Of a stretch of 24,749 nt of DNA, positions 5,723-14,730 are shown piece by piece. The notes below the pieces were generated by a model. That model worked only from the letters and a program-made list of their open reading frames with translations, was not told where the DNA came from and made no database searches. Origin of the DNA: a virus. Position numbers and translations under genes: made by a program. Position 1 is the first letter of the stretch; every line of letters starts with the position of its first letter. The stretch lies in the IMG/VR virus record IMGVR_UViG_3300025127_000260, positions 1-24,749 of that record; one strand, given 5' to 3'.

Positions 5723-5728
5723 TTTCCC
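5682..5728 (-). promoter_or_regulatory. Candidate -1 frameshift signal: GGGAAAG plus downstream stem
   Basis: On the - strand, GGGAAAG at 5728-5722 is read in frame as (GC)G-GGA-AAG, the X-XXY-YYZ phase needed for tandem -1 slippage. It is the same heptamer that lambda uses for its gpG-gpGT tail frameshift. After a 6-nt spacer, GCCAGC at 5715-5710 can pair with GCTGGC at 5687-5682, a perfect 6-bp stem with a 22-nt loop. The 0-frame TAA at 5697-5695 is in that loop. All pairings were found by hand. Confidence 0.42.
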
Positions 5729-5952
5729 GCTTCAGCAACCGCCTGAGCCCCTGCAAGGGCCGCCTTTACCTTCGCCCGACTTGCGGTATAGCTAGCACCG
5801 CAAATAGCGCTCAGAAGCGTGCCTGCAAGCGTTAGCCACGATGATTCACCTTGAAAGCCTTCAATACTCGCAATCACCATACCGCCAATCATTCCGACCA
5901 GTGCTAGCACATACTCCGAGCTGGCTTTCCCATTAGTGGATCCCTTAACCAT
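5695..5952 (-). CDS. Holin-like protein with two membrane segments
   Basis: 85 residues from the ATG at 5952 (GGAG with a 5-nt spacer); the upstream in-frame ATG at 6003 is inside the previous gene. There are two hydrophobic helices, YVLALVGMIGGMVIASI and WLTLAGTLLSAICGASY, separated by a short polar loop. A basic/Ala-rich C-terminal tail follows (SRAKVKAALAGAQ...), a class II holin-like layout. Location between a membrane/coiled-coil protein and the M15 peptidase supports a role in membrane permeabilisation at lysis. It overlaps the upstream gene by 8 bp. Near its 3' end lies the GGGAAAG heptamer described separately, so a longer frameshifted form of about 150 residues may also be made. Confidence 0.7.
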   Translation of the reverse strand: MVKGSTNGKASSEYVLALVGMIGGMVIASIEGFQGESSWLTLAGTLLSAICGASYTASRAKVKAALAGAQAVAEAGKQQASSQDK

Positions 5953-6286
5953 TTGTCTCCCCCTCTTTCTTACCTTGCAGGTACGAACGAATTGACGCCG
6001 CATTGATACGGCTCTCTTCGCGAAACTCCATCATATCTCGATGGAAGCGATCCACCTTGTCGCTCATCGCTCCCATGGTGTCCCCCATGATCTCGACTTT
6101 AGACTCGATGATAGTTACTCGCTTTTCAATCTCCTCGATCTGACACCGTGCGTCCTTCACGTTGCTATATACATCACCCCCATTTTTCTTGGCGGCGAGT
6201 CGATCAACGTAAGCAGAGACCTTGTTTACGAGCACCACGGCGGAGGCAAGCAACGCCGCCAACGTAGCCTGGTCGATCACCTCCAT
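5945..6286 (-). CDS. N-terminal membrane plus coiled-coil lysis-block protein
   Basis: 113 residues. A hydrophobic segment near 7-25 (ATLAALLASAVVLVNKVSAY) is followed by a heptad-rich coiled coil of about 60 residues (IEEIEKRVTIIESKVEIMGD and on) and a polar tail ending QGKKEGETNG. The layout resembles XhlA/haemolysin-type or i-spanin-like proteins that sit beside holins, but the orientation and partner are not proven. No lipobox outer-membrane spanin partner is visible nearby. The Shine-Dalgarno is weak. It overlaps the holin-like start by 8 bp, so the two are probably coupled. Confidence 0.6.
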   Translation of the reverse strand: MEVIDQATLAALLASAVVLVNKVSAYVDRLAAKKNGGDVYSNVKDARCQIEEIEKRVTIIESKVEIMGDTMGAMSDKVDRFHRDMMEFREESRINAASIRSYLQGKKEGETNG

Positions 6287-6294
6287 CGCGTCAC

Positions 6295-6603
6295 TTACTC
6301 ACTCGGTGCTGGCGGGGCTACGCCGAAGTCGCAACCTTCGTATTGTGTGGATTGCATAGCGGATTCAAGCACGTTTTGAATCGCTGTTACCTGCTCTGCC
6401 GTGAGTTGAACTTGCGCGACAACTACATTGCCCTCTTCGTCAAGTTTGGGCAACTGGAGGCTAGCGCCACCACCGAATCGGCTATCGGCATTGGAAACGT
6501 ACCTTGCTCGGATTTCGTTTTGAGAAACAGTAAATCCGCCCTCAGAATACGCCCCACTGAAGTTCGCTTGGAAAGATACAATTGTGCAAGAATGAGATGA
6601 CAT
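6295..6603 (-). CDS. Small protein of unknown function after the tail fibre gene
   Basis: 102 residues, preceded by AGGGA 7 nt before the ATG. It has no membrane segment. The N-terminal half is beta-like with aromatic and Gly residues (FQANFSGAYSEGGFTVSQNE, then RYVSNADSRFGGGASLQLPK). The C-terminal half has a helix (LTAEQVTAIQNVLESAMQS) and a Pro-rich end (APPAPSE). It lies between the tail-fibre-like gene and the lysis block, so a virion accessory or fibre chaperone is possible but unsupported. No family is recognised. Confidence 0.6.
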   Translation of the reverse strand: MSSHSCTIVSFQANFSGAYSEGGFTVSQNEIRARYVSNADSRFGGGASLQLPKLDEEGNVVVAQVQLTAEQVTAIQNVLESAMQSTQYEGCDFGVAPPAPSE

Positions 6604-6617
6604 AATTTGTTCCCTGG

Positions 6618-7628
6618 TTAGATTTTGCAGATAGTTTTAGCGATGATGAACCGATTTGCATCGCCACCAGCCGAATCAGAAACGTGGTTAGTGACTTCAA
6701 CATAAATAGTCTCACCTGCTGCTGCGGTAATGGTGCCGGAGCTTGAATCCAATACACCGATTGACTGGCCGGAGATGTCTACACCCTTAACCCGACCACC
6801 GCCTGCCATGGTTGATCCGGCAGTAAATGTGCAAGATTGACTACCCGCGTTTTTCAAGACGAACTTGTACAAAGCAACAGGAAGATTATTCAAGGCGGTT
6901 CCTGTGTCGTTGAAATCAAGTGTGAATACTTGACTTGTAGTCGACGGTGTAGCGGTCAGGACTTGCGCGTAATTCTCCATGTTGACGACGCCAGCATCAA
7001 TCAATCGCGTCGCGGTGGTCGCGCCCAATGAAACGTTGCTACGCTCTTGCATAATACCACCCTGAAAAACACTCCCAAAGGTGGATGAATCAAACGAAAG
7101 CTGACCGCCACTAAAAACTTTTAAACCATTAACCTCAATATTTGGCTTCGTCAGCGCTGATTCGGTGCATCTTAGATGTAGTCTAGGGGTGGGGCTTGCA
7201 TCGTCAGTGATGGTGAAAGTCGCACCACTGCCATCGTCTAACGTAAAAGTAGTAGTCGAGTCTTCGTCAATTCGCAGAATTTCAGAGCCGCCCGCATCGA
7301 GCGATGTAAACTTACCCCCGGAAAACTGCCGGTGATTGAATGTGTGAGCGTAAGCGTCAATTGTGTTGTCGCCAGAAAATAAAAACTGGTTATTTGCGCC
7401 GCATCTTAATTGAATCTCACGGGTTTCTTTCATTGAGAATGCTTGGTTTGCGATCCCTGTGTCAATTTGAATTCTGCTATTGCCCGTTGTCGTATCGATT
7501 CTCATATACTCGGTGGAGCTATCTTGAACCAAAAACGCCGGGCTTGTGTTGTCGGCAATCGTGATATCAGTCGGGTCGAATGCGCCACCGCCCTCGCTGG
7601 CGGGTACGTGTACAACTGTCTGTGTCAT
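6618..7628 (-). CDS. Tail-fibre-like structural protein
   Basis: 336 residues. It is rich in Ser, Thr, Gly and Asp with repeated short beta strands typical of trimeric fibre shafts: ITIADNTSPAFLVQDSS, MRIDTTTGNSRIQIDTG, ILRIDEDSTTTFTLDDGSG, and LKVFSGGQLSFDSSTFGS. The C-terminal part (from about 225) is a more globular beta domain ending FIIAKTICKI. Place matches gp17 of T7-like maps: after the large internal virion protein and before the holin. It probably contributes to receptor recognition, either directly or as a fibre segment. It starts at an ATG sharing one base with the previous stop (TGATG) and lacks a chaperone domain of its own. Confidence 0.65.
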   Translation of the reverse strand: MTQTVVHVPASEGGGAFDPTDITIADNTSPAFLVQDSSTEYMRIDTTTGNSRIQIDTGIANQAFSMKETREIQLRCGANNQFLFSGDNTIDAYAHTFNHRQFSGGKFTSLDAGGSEILRIDEDSTTTFTLDDGSGATFTITDDASPTPRLHLRCTESALTKPNIEVNGLKVFSGGQLSFDSSTFGSVFQGGIMQERSNVSLGATTATRLIDAGVVNMENYAQVLTATPSTTSQVFTLDFNDTGTALNNLPVALYKFVLKNAGSQSCTFTAGSTMAGGGRVKGVDISGQSIGVLDSSSGTITAAAGETIYVEVTNHVSDSAGGDANRFIIAKTICKI

Positions 7629-7978
7629 CAGTAGCCTCCTTCGACTTCGATAAAGACCTGACCGGTAGAGCCGCCCGCTTTTGTGTAATCAATGCGAAAC
7701 TTCGGAATGTTGTAACTGACGGCAAACGTCACGCCATTACCAGTCGTCACCGATGAGGACGAGATGCTCTCCTGTGATGCAGTGCCATCGTGCAAAATTC
7801 TCATAAGCTTGATGTCACTAATCGCTGCGCTGCCCTTGTTGAAGACAGCAACGGTTAGCTCCTTCTTATGAAAAAGCTCGAATTCAGGACCGGTAATTGA
7901 GGTGTCGCCGGACTCTGAATCCAGGACCTTAACAATCTGGCCTACATGAGTTGATTTACCTGTAACTGTTAGTGCCAT
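7628..7978 (-). CDS. Small beta-rich virion-associated protein
   Basis: 116 residues from the ATG at 7978, with an ideal AGGAGG Shine-Dalgarno; an upstream in-frame start at 8044 lies inside the 1643-residue gene and is rejected. Composition is beta-sandwich-like (LTVTGKSTHVGQIVKVLD, ELTVAVFNKGSAAISDIKL, VTFAVSYNIPKFRIDYT), ending in an acidic IEVEGGY. It is placed just before the tail-fibre-like gene, so a fibre adaptor or base protein is plausible. No named family is recognised. It resembles in style, but not clearly in sequence, the small proteins at 20655-20969 and 21867-22582. Confidence 0.62.
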   Translation of the reverse strand: MALTVTGKSTHVGQIVKVLDSESGDTSITGPEFELFHKKELTVAVFNKGSAAISDIKLMRILHDGTASQESISSSSVTTGNGVTFAVSYNIPKFRIDYTKAGGSTGQVFIEVEGGY

Positions 7979-7979
7979 G

Positions 7980-10900
7980 TCAGGCCTCCTGTAACGCTTG
8001 CATTGGGGTTTCGAAGGCTGCCGCTGACTTACGTAGCTGACCAACTCCCCCCTGTGTCATGTTAACCCCACCAGGCTGCTCTTGGCCAGCGGGCGGTTGT
8101 GAAATGTTTTGTTGAAGCGCACCAATGATTTGCGGATTCATGCTTGTATTCATTGGCGATTTGGTCGCCAGTGAGAACATTACTTGAATGCTGTATGGTG
8201 CTTTGACGCCCTCTTGCTGAAAGCTCTCAATCGCCGCATCTAATGTTTCCGCTGTGAGTTGCGGATAAACCTGTGACATCATCTGCATGATTTGAGGCGT
8301 CAGCTTGTTGCGGGACGCTAGGTAGAAGAACGTACCGATCGGATCATTGATGACAAAGAGTGCGTCTCGCATCCGCTCTTTATCTTCGGGCGTTGGTACA
8401 AACTCCACAGCTCCAAAGGGCGTATCCTCTGGCTGAGGTGGTATGATGCTGTTGAGCAGGCTATAAGCTCGAGCCACAGTCTGATCCATAGGCATTCTCA
8501 TTTTTTCGACTTGATTGAATTTGCCCTGCGCGCGAAGCATGGTCTTTGCTAGCCCATCCTGATCACCTGCCTGGTCCTCTACCTGTGTAAGAGCTTGGTT
8601 GTATTCCTCATCAGACATGGTGTCGTCTGGGTTGTTCATGCCACGCAAGGTCAGCCCCATTGCACGCGCCAGGACAGAACGTCTACCAGCAAACTCCTCA
8701 GGTTTTGCGCCCTGAATGGTTTTGATCATGTTGTTTGCGCGATTATCGATGAACTCACGAGTAAACTTCCCTGCACCATAGACACCGGCGGCAATGCGCA
8801 GAATGTCTCGAGGGTTGTCCATGAGCTTAAAGGAGGCGTAGAGACCGACAGCCACAGGAGTTGGGATTAGGCTACCGACGGCGTTAGTGATGGCTTCAAG
8901 GCCAAAGGCATTTGCCACTGAGCCAAAGCGGTCGCGCTGGCGGTATGCTAATAAGTCACGGACATCTTGATCGACGTGAGTTTTTGAGAGCTCGTCCAGT
9001 TCTCGAGCCTTCGCCTCTTTGACGCTTAGTTTGCGCTTCTCGATATCTTGAACCTCGGCCTGCAGGTCATCAATCTTGCGCAGGTAAGGATCAACATCTT
9101 CTCTAGTCCGATACTCAATTTCTTCAAGCTCTTTGAGGAGTTGAGACTTAGTATTGCCAAAGTCCTCATCAATTTCAGTCAAGCGCTTAGCCTCTGCTCG
9201 TTTAGAGTCAATGCTTTCGCGCTTGAGATCCTGTAGGTCTCTGCGGTGTCTTACCTGGTTTTCTCGTTTTTGTCTGGCGATATCTGCTAGCTGGGTCCTG
9301 AATCCATCAGCCTGCTCCTGTAGCTCTAGCTTGACGGAGCCGATTTCCTCGTCAATTCGGCGCTCTAGACTGTTGAGGTTGTCTTTGAGTCTTACCTCTT
9401 GCAGGGTGAGGTCGCTGAGCTGATCCGTGCGAATGCGGTTAATGTACTCAACGGCGTTTCTGTTGAGCTTCTTCGTCTTCTTAATGCTGTCGCGCAGGGT
9501 CGCAATCGCCGCCAACTCAGCGTTGCGATATCCACGAACAAACTCAGCGATTAAACTCTGCTCTTGTCTGGAGAAATCCTTTGACCTAGCTGCCATCTGA
9601 CGAATGCTATCGAGCGCAGTTTGAAAGTCGTCTTGCGCGTCCGCGCGCCTCTGAGCAAATTCGACCAAGATCTCTGCATTAAATTCTTTTTCGCTGGCTA
9701 GATTAGCTTTGGCACTCTCCATAAACTTGGTGAAGTTTGCCTCAATCTTCTTCGATAAGTCTTTAAGCTGCTTCTTATCCTGAGCGCTTGCTTGCGCTCT
9801 AGCCAACGCGGCGTCCTTACCTTCTGCAATCTCGAGCTGCTTCATGCGGAAGGCTTCGTCTAGGCTTCTGCCTTGAGCTACTTGCTCCTTAAGATTATTT
9901 GCAAGGTTTTTAATTACATCTGATTTGCGTACTTTGGTGATGCTTTCAATTTGATCGAAGAGCTTATCGCCAACCACGAAGTCGTAACGCATGAAGTGAG
10001 CGAACTCATCGAGCACCTGCCGGAAGTTGCTCATCATCTCGATTTGATTTGTCAAATTAACTGTTTGGTCAGTCAAAGATTTAGACAGCTTGTCGAACTG
10101 TGCGGCGTCCTTGAATGGCTTGGTCTCTGCCAGCTGAGCTGCATTGAAGGCTTGGCGCATTGGAGTAAAGATGTCATCTGCGGCGTTCTGTAGGTCGGTT
10201 GCAAGCTTAAGATACTCCTCTGCATCACTAACAGTCGGATTCTTAAGGTTGCCCTTGTTGTACTTAACTAAGTTGGTCAGCTTTCTGCGGTAGTTCTCAA
10301 GCTCTGCTACTCTTGAGATTTGATCACCTGCGCCCATGAAATTTTTAAGAGCGTCGCGAATACCTGATTTGGCTTCAACCGCTGAAGATATGGCGGTGTT
10401 GCGGATATCGCCAAGTGAGCGAAATGCTGTGTCGAATTCGCTCAGCATACGAGACATCTGCAAGAATACACCGGTCGCTTGATCAGCTATGGCTTTCTGA
10501 TTGGCTGCTGCTTGTTTTTGAGAAGTTTGACCGGCTATGACCGCTTTACCACCAGGAGCAGAATCATCCACCATGTTGCGTAGTCTGGCTAGGTTTTGAT
10601 CCAGGGAGAATTCCCCTTGCGTTCGGAATGCCTCTGCTTGACCAACTAACTTGTCAAATTGAGATTTGAACATTGGGGTAAAGCCAGTGTCATCAACAAG
10701 GATGGTTAATTGCTTTTCGTATTGTTTGATAGCTTCTTTAACGTCGGTCAAAGCCTTCACGATTTCGTTGCCATGGGTATCTGCGCCGACGCCTTTTTCC
10801 AAAAATGCGTCTCTAATGCTGCGGGCAAAGAAGTTGCCGTCTATATCTTTTGGCGTGAAGAACAGAGATGATGCAAGCTTCTGGTCAAGCTTAGGCAGCT

Positions 10901-12911
10901 GCAGGGCTTTGGAGATCTGCTGAGTGAGCGACGTAATGTTGGCTACCGTGGCGTCAAACTCGGCCTTTGCTGACTTTTCCTCTTTTGAGACCAATCCCTT
11001 AAGTCGTTTAATGATGTTGGCTTCTTCTTGGTTTGATGATCTGAGCTGATTAGCTATTGTTTTCAGCTCTCTCTGTGCCTTGCTTAAATCTTCAGCCTGC
11101 TTCTGCATGGCCAGAAACTCAATGTCAGCTAATCGCTCTGCTGCAGCCTCAACCATAGCGCGATTGCCTTTGTTTTCAGAAATGACTCTGTCGATCTCGT
11201 CAACGTAGCCGTCAATCTCGCGCTTCGAAAGCTTATCGAACTTTGCCTGGTCTAGCCCAATGTCTACAATCTCAAAGTCATGTGCCATCTTTGCATCGAC
11301 AGCATCGCTTTCTAGTTCGGCTAGCTCTTTGCGCAGCCGCGTCTCTACGCCGGCTTTTGCTCGAACACCCTCTTGCACCACAGCTTGAATTTCAATGTTC
11401 TTCGCATCGATCTGCGCAGCGAGATCATCGATGTACTTACTGTAGAACTCATCGACCGAAATACGGGCATCTGCAAAAGACTTCTTTTTGTCTCGAGCTT
11501 TTTCCTTAAATTCTGCAGATAGAACAGGGGCTAGTGCTTTCGTGCGCGCTTTGTATGCCTTTAGCTCTGCAAGAGTGGTGGCTGCGCCAGAGGCGGCCCT
11601 GCTTCTCTCGGTCTGGATCCGCTGTATGTCGTCTTCAACTTGAGTCAAAAACTCAACGCGAGCCTCCTCGGTCTCAAGCCTCCGACCTGCAATCTCAACA
11701 GCCTGCTCGCGAGTGGCATTTCTAACCGCTTCTCTGGTCGCTTTTAAGGCGTTGATCTGCTCGTCGTATCGCTTAACTGCGTCTTTCTGCTCATCTTTAC
11801 CGATTCGACGACGCTCTGCTGCGTCTCCTTTGCTAAGTCGTATCTCCTGTCTTTTCACCTGGGCTTGAGCTGTTAGTAGTTGTGACTCTAGGTCATGCCT
11901 TGCGGCTGTGGCCGCCACCTTGGTGCGCACGCCCTCAACATCCGCCACCGCTCGCGTGTACTCATCAAGAGAAAGTTTACCACTTGCGATGTTGCCAAAG
12001 AGCTTTTGAAATTTGCCTCTGATCTCATCGCCACCATGGATAAAGATAGATGAGAGAGCTTTACCAAACTTCTCTCCATGCTTTTCGACCATGTCGCCAT
12101 AGATGCTTCTGGCAATACCTGTGGCGGCCTTACCAGTCATCGCCGCGCCTCCGAGCGTAGCGGGGAGACCCAAGGCAAAAAGCGGACCCATGAACGCACC
12201 ACCAGCTGTGCCCTCAATAGCAGATGACAAGATCTGCTCAGCAGTGGCGTCTGGATTGGTGATCAGCTCTTCGTTGATGCCATACGCACCACCATACACA
12301 CTGCCCTCTGCAACTCCTCTGACCCCCAACGGAAGAACAGTGCCCGCTGCTCTCTGTAGTCTAGATGCATTCTCAGTGGATTCTTTGATGATGTTTTGCG
12401 CGATGCGGTTCTGAACCCTCTCGCCAACTCGAGTGAGGGCATTGTCTGGTGCAATCTTGAGATACGCTTCGGCAGCCTTTTCTGCAGCTTCACCAGCCTT
12501 GCGTGCAGTTTTACCGCCAACAACATTTGCACCCTCTAGGATGCGGCCCGCATAGCTTGTGCCTTTAGCTGCTCCGCGAATAAGCATCGGACCAAACAAG
12601 CTGCCGATTACTTCAGTGCCGTAATACGCGATGGGGTTTTCTTTGGCGATTGCCTCTGTGGTGCCAGGCTCTATGAAGCCAGTCTTCTCCAGTATGCCAG
12701 CACCCATGCCAATGGTTGGAACCTGAAAGGCACCAAGAGCGGCAGCAGCGATTGGCGAGTCCCTGTACTCCGAACGCAGACGACGACGATTGCCTTCCTC
12801 TTGCGACACTGGATCAAGATTAAGCCTTGCGGCCTCATCTAAAGCCTCTTGGTCGTCGGCAGGGATCGCTATAAACCTGCCGCCAGCATTAAAGTAAAGC
12901 ATCTCAGCCAT
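7980..12911 (-). CDS. Giant internal virion (ejection) protein, 1643 residues
   Basis: The position matches gp16 of T7-like phages: last and largest of the internal-protein genes, before the tail fibre. The N-terminal about 280 residues contain several Gly/Ala-rich hydrophobic stretches (AAAALGAFQVPTIGMGAGIL near 54-73, and GGAFMGPLFALGLPATLGG near 236-254). Residues about 300-1310 are almost entirely charged helix with heptads, a very long coiled coil. Near 1325-1370 is another hydrophobic region (GSLIPTPVAVGLYASF). The last about 270 residues are polar and Gln-rich. No lysozyme, SLT or protease motif was recognised, unlike T7 gp16, which has a transglycosylase. The ATG at 12911 overlaps the previous gene by 8 bp with no clear Shine-Dalgarno; the ATG at 12902 is an alternative. 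Confidence 0.72.
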   Translation of the reverse strand: MAEMLYFNAGGRFIAIPADDQEALDEAARLNLDPVSQEEGNRRRLRSEYRDSPIAAAALGAFQVPTIGMGAGILEKTGFIEPGTTEAIAKENPIAYYGTEVIGSLFGPMLIRGAAKGTSYAGRILEGANVVGGKTARKAGEAAEKAAEAYLKIAPDNALTRVGERVQNRIAQNIIKESTENASRLQRAAGTVLPLGVRGVAEGSVYGGAYGINEELITNPDATAEQILSSAIEGTAGGAFMGPLFALGLPATLGGAAMTGKAATGIARSIYGDMVEKHGEKFGKALSSIFIHGGDEIRGKFQKLFGNIASGKLSLDEYTRAVADVEGVRTKVAATAARHDLESQLLTAQAQVKRQEIRLSKGDAAERRRIGKDEQKDAVKRYDEQINALKATREAVRNATREQAVEIAGRRLETEEARVEFLTQVEDDIQRIQTERSRAASGAATTLAELKAYKARTKALAPVLSAEFKEKARDKKKSFADARISVDEFYSKYIDDLAAQIDAKNIEIQAVVQEGVRAKAGVETRLRKELAELESDAVDAKMAHDFEIVDIGLDQAKFDKLSKREIDGYVDEIDRVISENKGNRAMVEAAAERLADIEFLAMQKQAEDLSKAQRELKTIANQLRSSNQEEANIIKRLKGLVSKEEKSAKAEFDATVANITSLTQQISKALQLPKLDQKLASSLFFTPKDIDGNFFARSIRDAFLEKGVGADTHGNEIVKALTDVKEAIKQYEKQLTILVDDTGFTPMFKSQFDKLVGQAEAFRTQGEFSLDQNLARLRNMVDDSAPGGKAVIAGQTSQKQAAANQKAIADQATGVFLQMSRMLSEFDTAFRSLGDIRNTAISSAVEAKSGIRDALKNFMGAGDQISRVAELENYRRKLTNLVKYNKGNLKNPTVSDAEEYLKLATDLQNAADDIFTPMRQAFNAAQLAETKPFKDAAQFDKLSKSLTDQTVNLTNQIEMMSNFRQVLDEFAHFMRYDFVVGDKLFDQIESITKVRKSDVIKNLANNLKEQVAQGRSLDEAFRMKQLEIAEGKDAALARAQASAQDKKQLKDLSKKIEANFTKFMESAKANLASEKEFNAEILVEFAQRRADAQDDFQTALDSIRQMAARSKDFSRQEQSLIAEFVRGYRNAELAAIATLRDSIKKTKKLNRNAVEYINRIRTDQLSDLTLQEVRLKDNLNSLERRIDEEIGSVKLELQEQADGFRTQLADIARQKRENQVRHRRDLQDLKRESIDSKRAEAKRLTEIDEDFGNTKSQLLKELEEIEYRTREDVDPYLRKIDDLQAEVQDIEKRKLSVKEAKARELDELSKTHVDQDVRDLLAYRQRDRFGSVANAFGLEAITNAVGSLIPTPVAVGLYASFKLMDNPRDILRIAAGVYGAGKFTREFIDNRANNMIKTIQGAKPEEFAGRRSVLARAMGLTLRGMNNPDDTMSDEEYNQALTQVEDQAGDQDGLAKTMLRAQGKFNQVEKMRMPMDQTVARAYSLLNSIIPPQPEDTPFGAVEFVPTPEDKERMRDALFVINDPIGTFFYLASRNKLTPQIMQMMSQVYPQLTAETLDAAIESFQQEGVKAPYSIQVMFSLATKSPMNTSMNPQIIGALQQNISQPPAGQEQPGGVNMTQGGVGQLRKSAAAFETPMQALQEA

Positions 12912-14730
12912 CTATTGTGTAACCCGATAGCATACTCTTGCGCAGTTGTTCTGGCAGTTTGTAGGTGCCGTCTTGAAGTTGTCGGATAAACGAGGTCTCA
13001 AACTTGCCGCCATCCATATAGTCTTTATACTGCGGCAAGCTTCTGACATGCGTCAATGCGTCGTCGTATCGCATGCCTGCCTGTAGGCCTGTTTGACCAC
13101 CTAGGGTTGGTTGAGGAAGCATGAGGTATTCTGCCATGGCTTTATCAAACATGGCCTTCTCCTCTAAGTGTTGAACATATCCTATCAGGATTCGTGGATT
13201 GGTGCTCGATGCACCCAATACATCAACAAACATTTGCACGTCTCTGTTTGAGATACTTGAAGAAGACTGACCTGCGGATGCCATTGAGAATGCAAGCATC
13301 TGAATCATCTTTTGATAGGCGTCAAGATTTGCATAATCGCTGCTAACCTCTGTGCCTATAACATTCAGGAATTCATTGATAAACGGTCGACGCCCTTCGG
13401 CATCGGTTTGCTGCAGGGCGGCATTCGTAAGTCGAAGGAACTTGGTTCTAAAGCTTGAGCCACTTATCCCGGTCAGGTCGCCAAAAATGTTCTCCTCGTT
13501 GACGAGCTTGGCTAACACAGGGCCAAGTTCTTCAACATTACTGATGGAAAACTTTGCCTGCCTGATGTTATCGAGGGCAGAGTTTGCTCTGAAAAGGTCG
13601 TCTTTTGTCGCTCGAGCTTGTTCAAATGTGGCTGGCTTACCTCTGCCGCCACTCATCATCGACGCACTTGCCTTCATGGATAAGGCACGCATTTGCTGGT
13701 CAAGCTGAGCTTGCAGACGCATGTTGAGCTGCTCCTGACCAGCTTTCTTAAGAAGCGTATCAATTTTAGACTTGGCCTCGTTAATAATGATTTGTTTCGT
13801 TTTGAACTCCGCAGCTTTCTCGTCGCCTAGAATCTTAAGGTTGCGAGCGTAAAGATTGTTAGCGGTTTTAACCCGGTCACCAAGCTGATTGTACTGCTGT
13901 TGCTGAGTCTGCATTTCTCGGTCGATCATCTTATTGATCATATCAAGACCGATGTTTGAGCCACCGCCTCCACGTAGGCCTTGGGCAGCTGCACCTAGAG
14001 CGATGGCAATACCTGCTGCAATCTTACTGCCGAGGGTAGGCATGGCTCGACCAGGGTCAAAGCGAAATCTGCCCTGCATGTCGTCTGCCTCTCCGAGCTT
14101 TTCTTTTGCGTCGGCAAGAGCTGCCTTTGCCTGCAGCTTCTCAAGAGACTCGTAATCACGCGCCTCCTTGTAGCCCTGCTCTGCTAATTTATTTGCCTCA
14201 AGATAAGTGTCATACGCGCCTTTAATCTCTGTCTTAGGAGCGGTCCGCGTGCTCAGCGACATACTGGCTCGAGCAGGAGCGGGTGGCAGCTTTGTTTTGC
14301 CGCCGACCGCATCTGCCACTTCTGTCTTTGTTGGCTTTGTCTCTTCTTCTGCCCGTGCTTGAGCAGGAGCGGTAGGCTGTGGCGCTTGAGGCACAGGGCC
14401 TCTTCTTGCAGCAATTCTTTGATTTTCCGCAAGACGCATCCCCATTCCGGCCTGACCCACTTGCTCAGCTGTTCCAAACTCACCACCTAAGAATCTCTGC
14501 AAGTCTCTCTGACGTTCAACCTCTGGATCTGAAACGAGTGTAGACGGGTCCACAGGCGTGGCTAGACCAGCAGCCTCCGCGACAGCTGTCCTAGGGGCAG
14601 TAAACATATTGCTTAAGAAATTTCTCACAGCGTCTCTGTTATCTTGCTCGCGTTCCTCAGGCAAAGACTGCGATTCCTCAAGTATCTGTGCGATTTGCTC
14701 TTCGGTCATTTGTGATGATCCGTCAGCCAT
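12904..14730 (-). CDS. Internal virion protein, 608 residues
   Basis: Position is between the chaperone-tailed protein and the giant ejection protein, comparable to T7 gp15. The N-terminal about 50 residues are acidic, followed by a Pro/Ala-rich linker (about 110-150). A hydrophobic Gly/Ala stretch near 233-255 (SKIAAGIAIALGAAAQGLRG) leads into Gln-rich coiled coil (about 265-350). A helical C-terminal half follows, with NIFGDLTGISGSSFRTKF and an NxFLNVIGTEVSSDY-like segment. GGAG with a 6-nt spacer supports the ATG. The role is inferred: released into the cell envelope with the neighbouring proteins to carry DNA across. No enzymatic motif is recognised. Confidence 0.62.
   Translation of the reverse strand: MADGSSQMTEEQIAQILEESQSLPEEREQDNRDAVRNFLSNMFTAPRTAVAEAAGLATPVDPSTLVSDPEVERQRDLQRFLGGEFGTAEQVGQAGMGMRLAENQRIAARRGPVPQAPQPTAPAQARAEEETKPTKTEVADAVGGKTKLPPAPARASMSLSTRTAPKTEIKGAYDTYLEANKLAEQGYKEARDYESLEKLQAKAALADAKEKLGEADDMQGRFRFDPGRAMPTLGSKIAAGIAIALGAAAQGLRGGGGSNIGLDMINKMIDREMQTQQQQYNQLGDRVKTANNLYARNLKILGDEKAAEFKTKQIIINEAKSKIDTLLKKAGQEQLNMRLQAQLDQQMRALSMKASASMMSGGRGKPATFEQARATKDDLFRANSALDNIRQAKFSISNVEELGPVLAKLVNEENIFGDLTGISGSSFRTKFLRLTNAALQQTDAEGRRPFINEFLNVIGTEVSSDYANLDAYQKMIQMLAFSMASAGQSSSSISNRDVQMFVDVLGASSTNPRILIGYVQHLEEKAMFDKAMAEYLMLPQPTLGGQTGLQAGMRYDDALTHVRSLPQYKDYMDGGKFETSFIRQLQDGTYKLPEQLRKSMLSGYTIDG

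Noticed and set aside
5197-5795. Several + strand ORFs of 63-124 residues opposite the lysis block
   Set aside because: They are antisense to the M15 peptidase, the WKC-ending protein and the holin region; their sequences are Ala/Pro/Arg-rich shadows and form no ordered set.
11380-11600. Repeated charged heptads in the giant ejection protein as a possible DNA repeat array
   Set aside because: The similarity is at the level of coiled-coil composition only; no direct repeat of DNA was found by reading.
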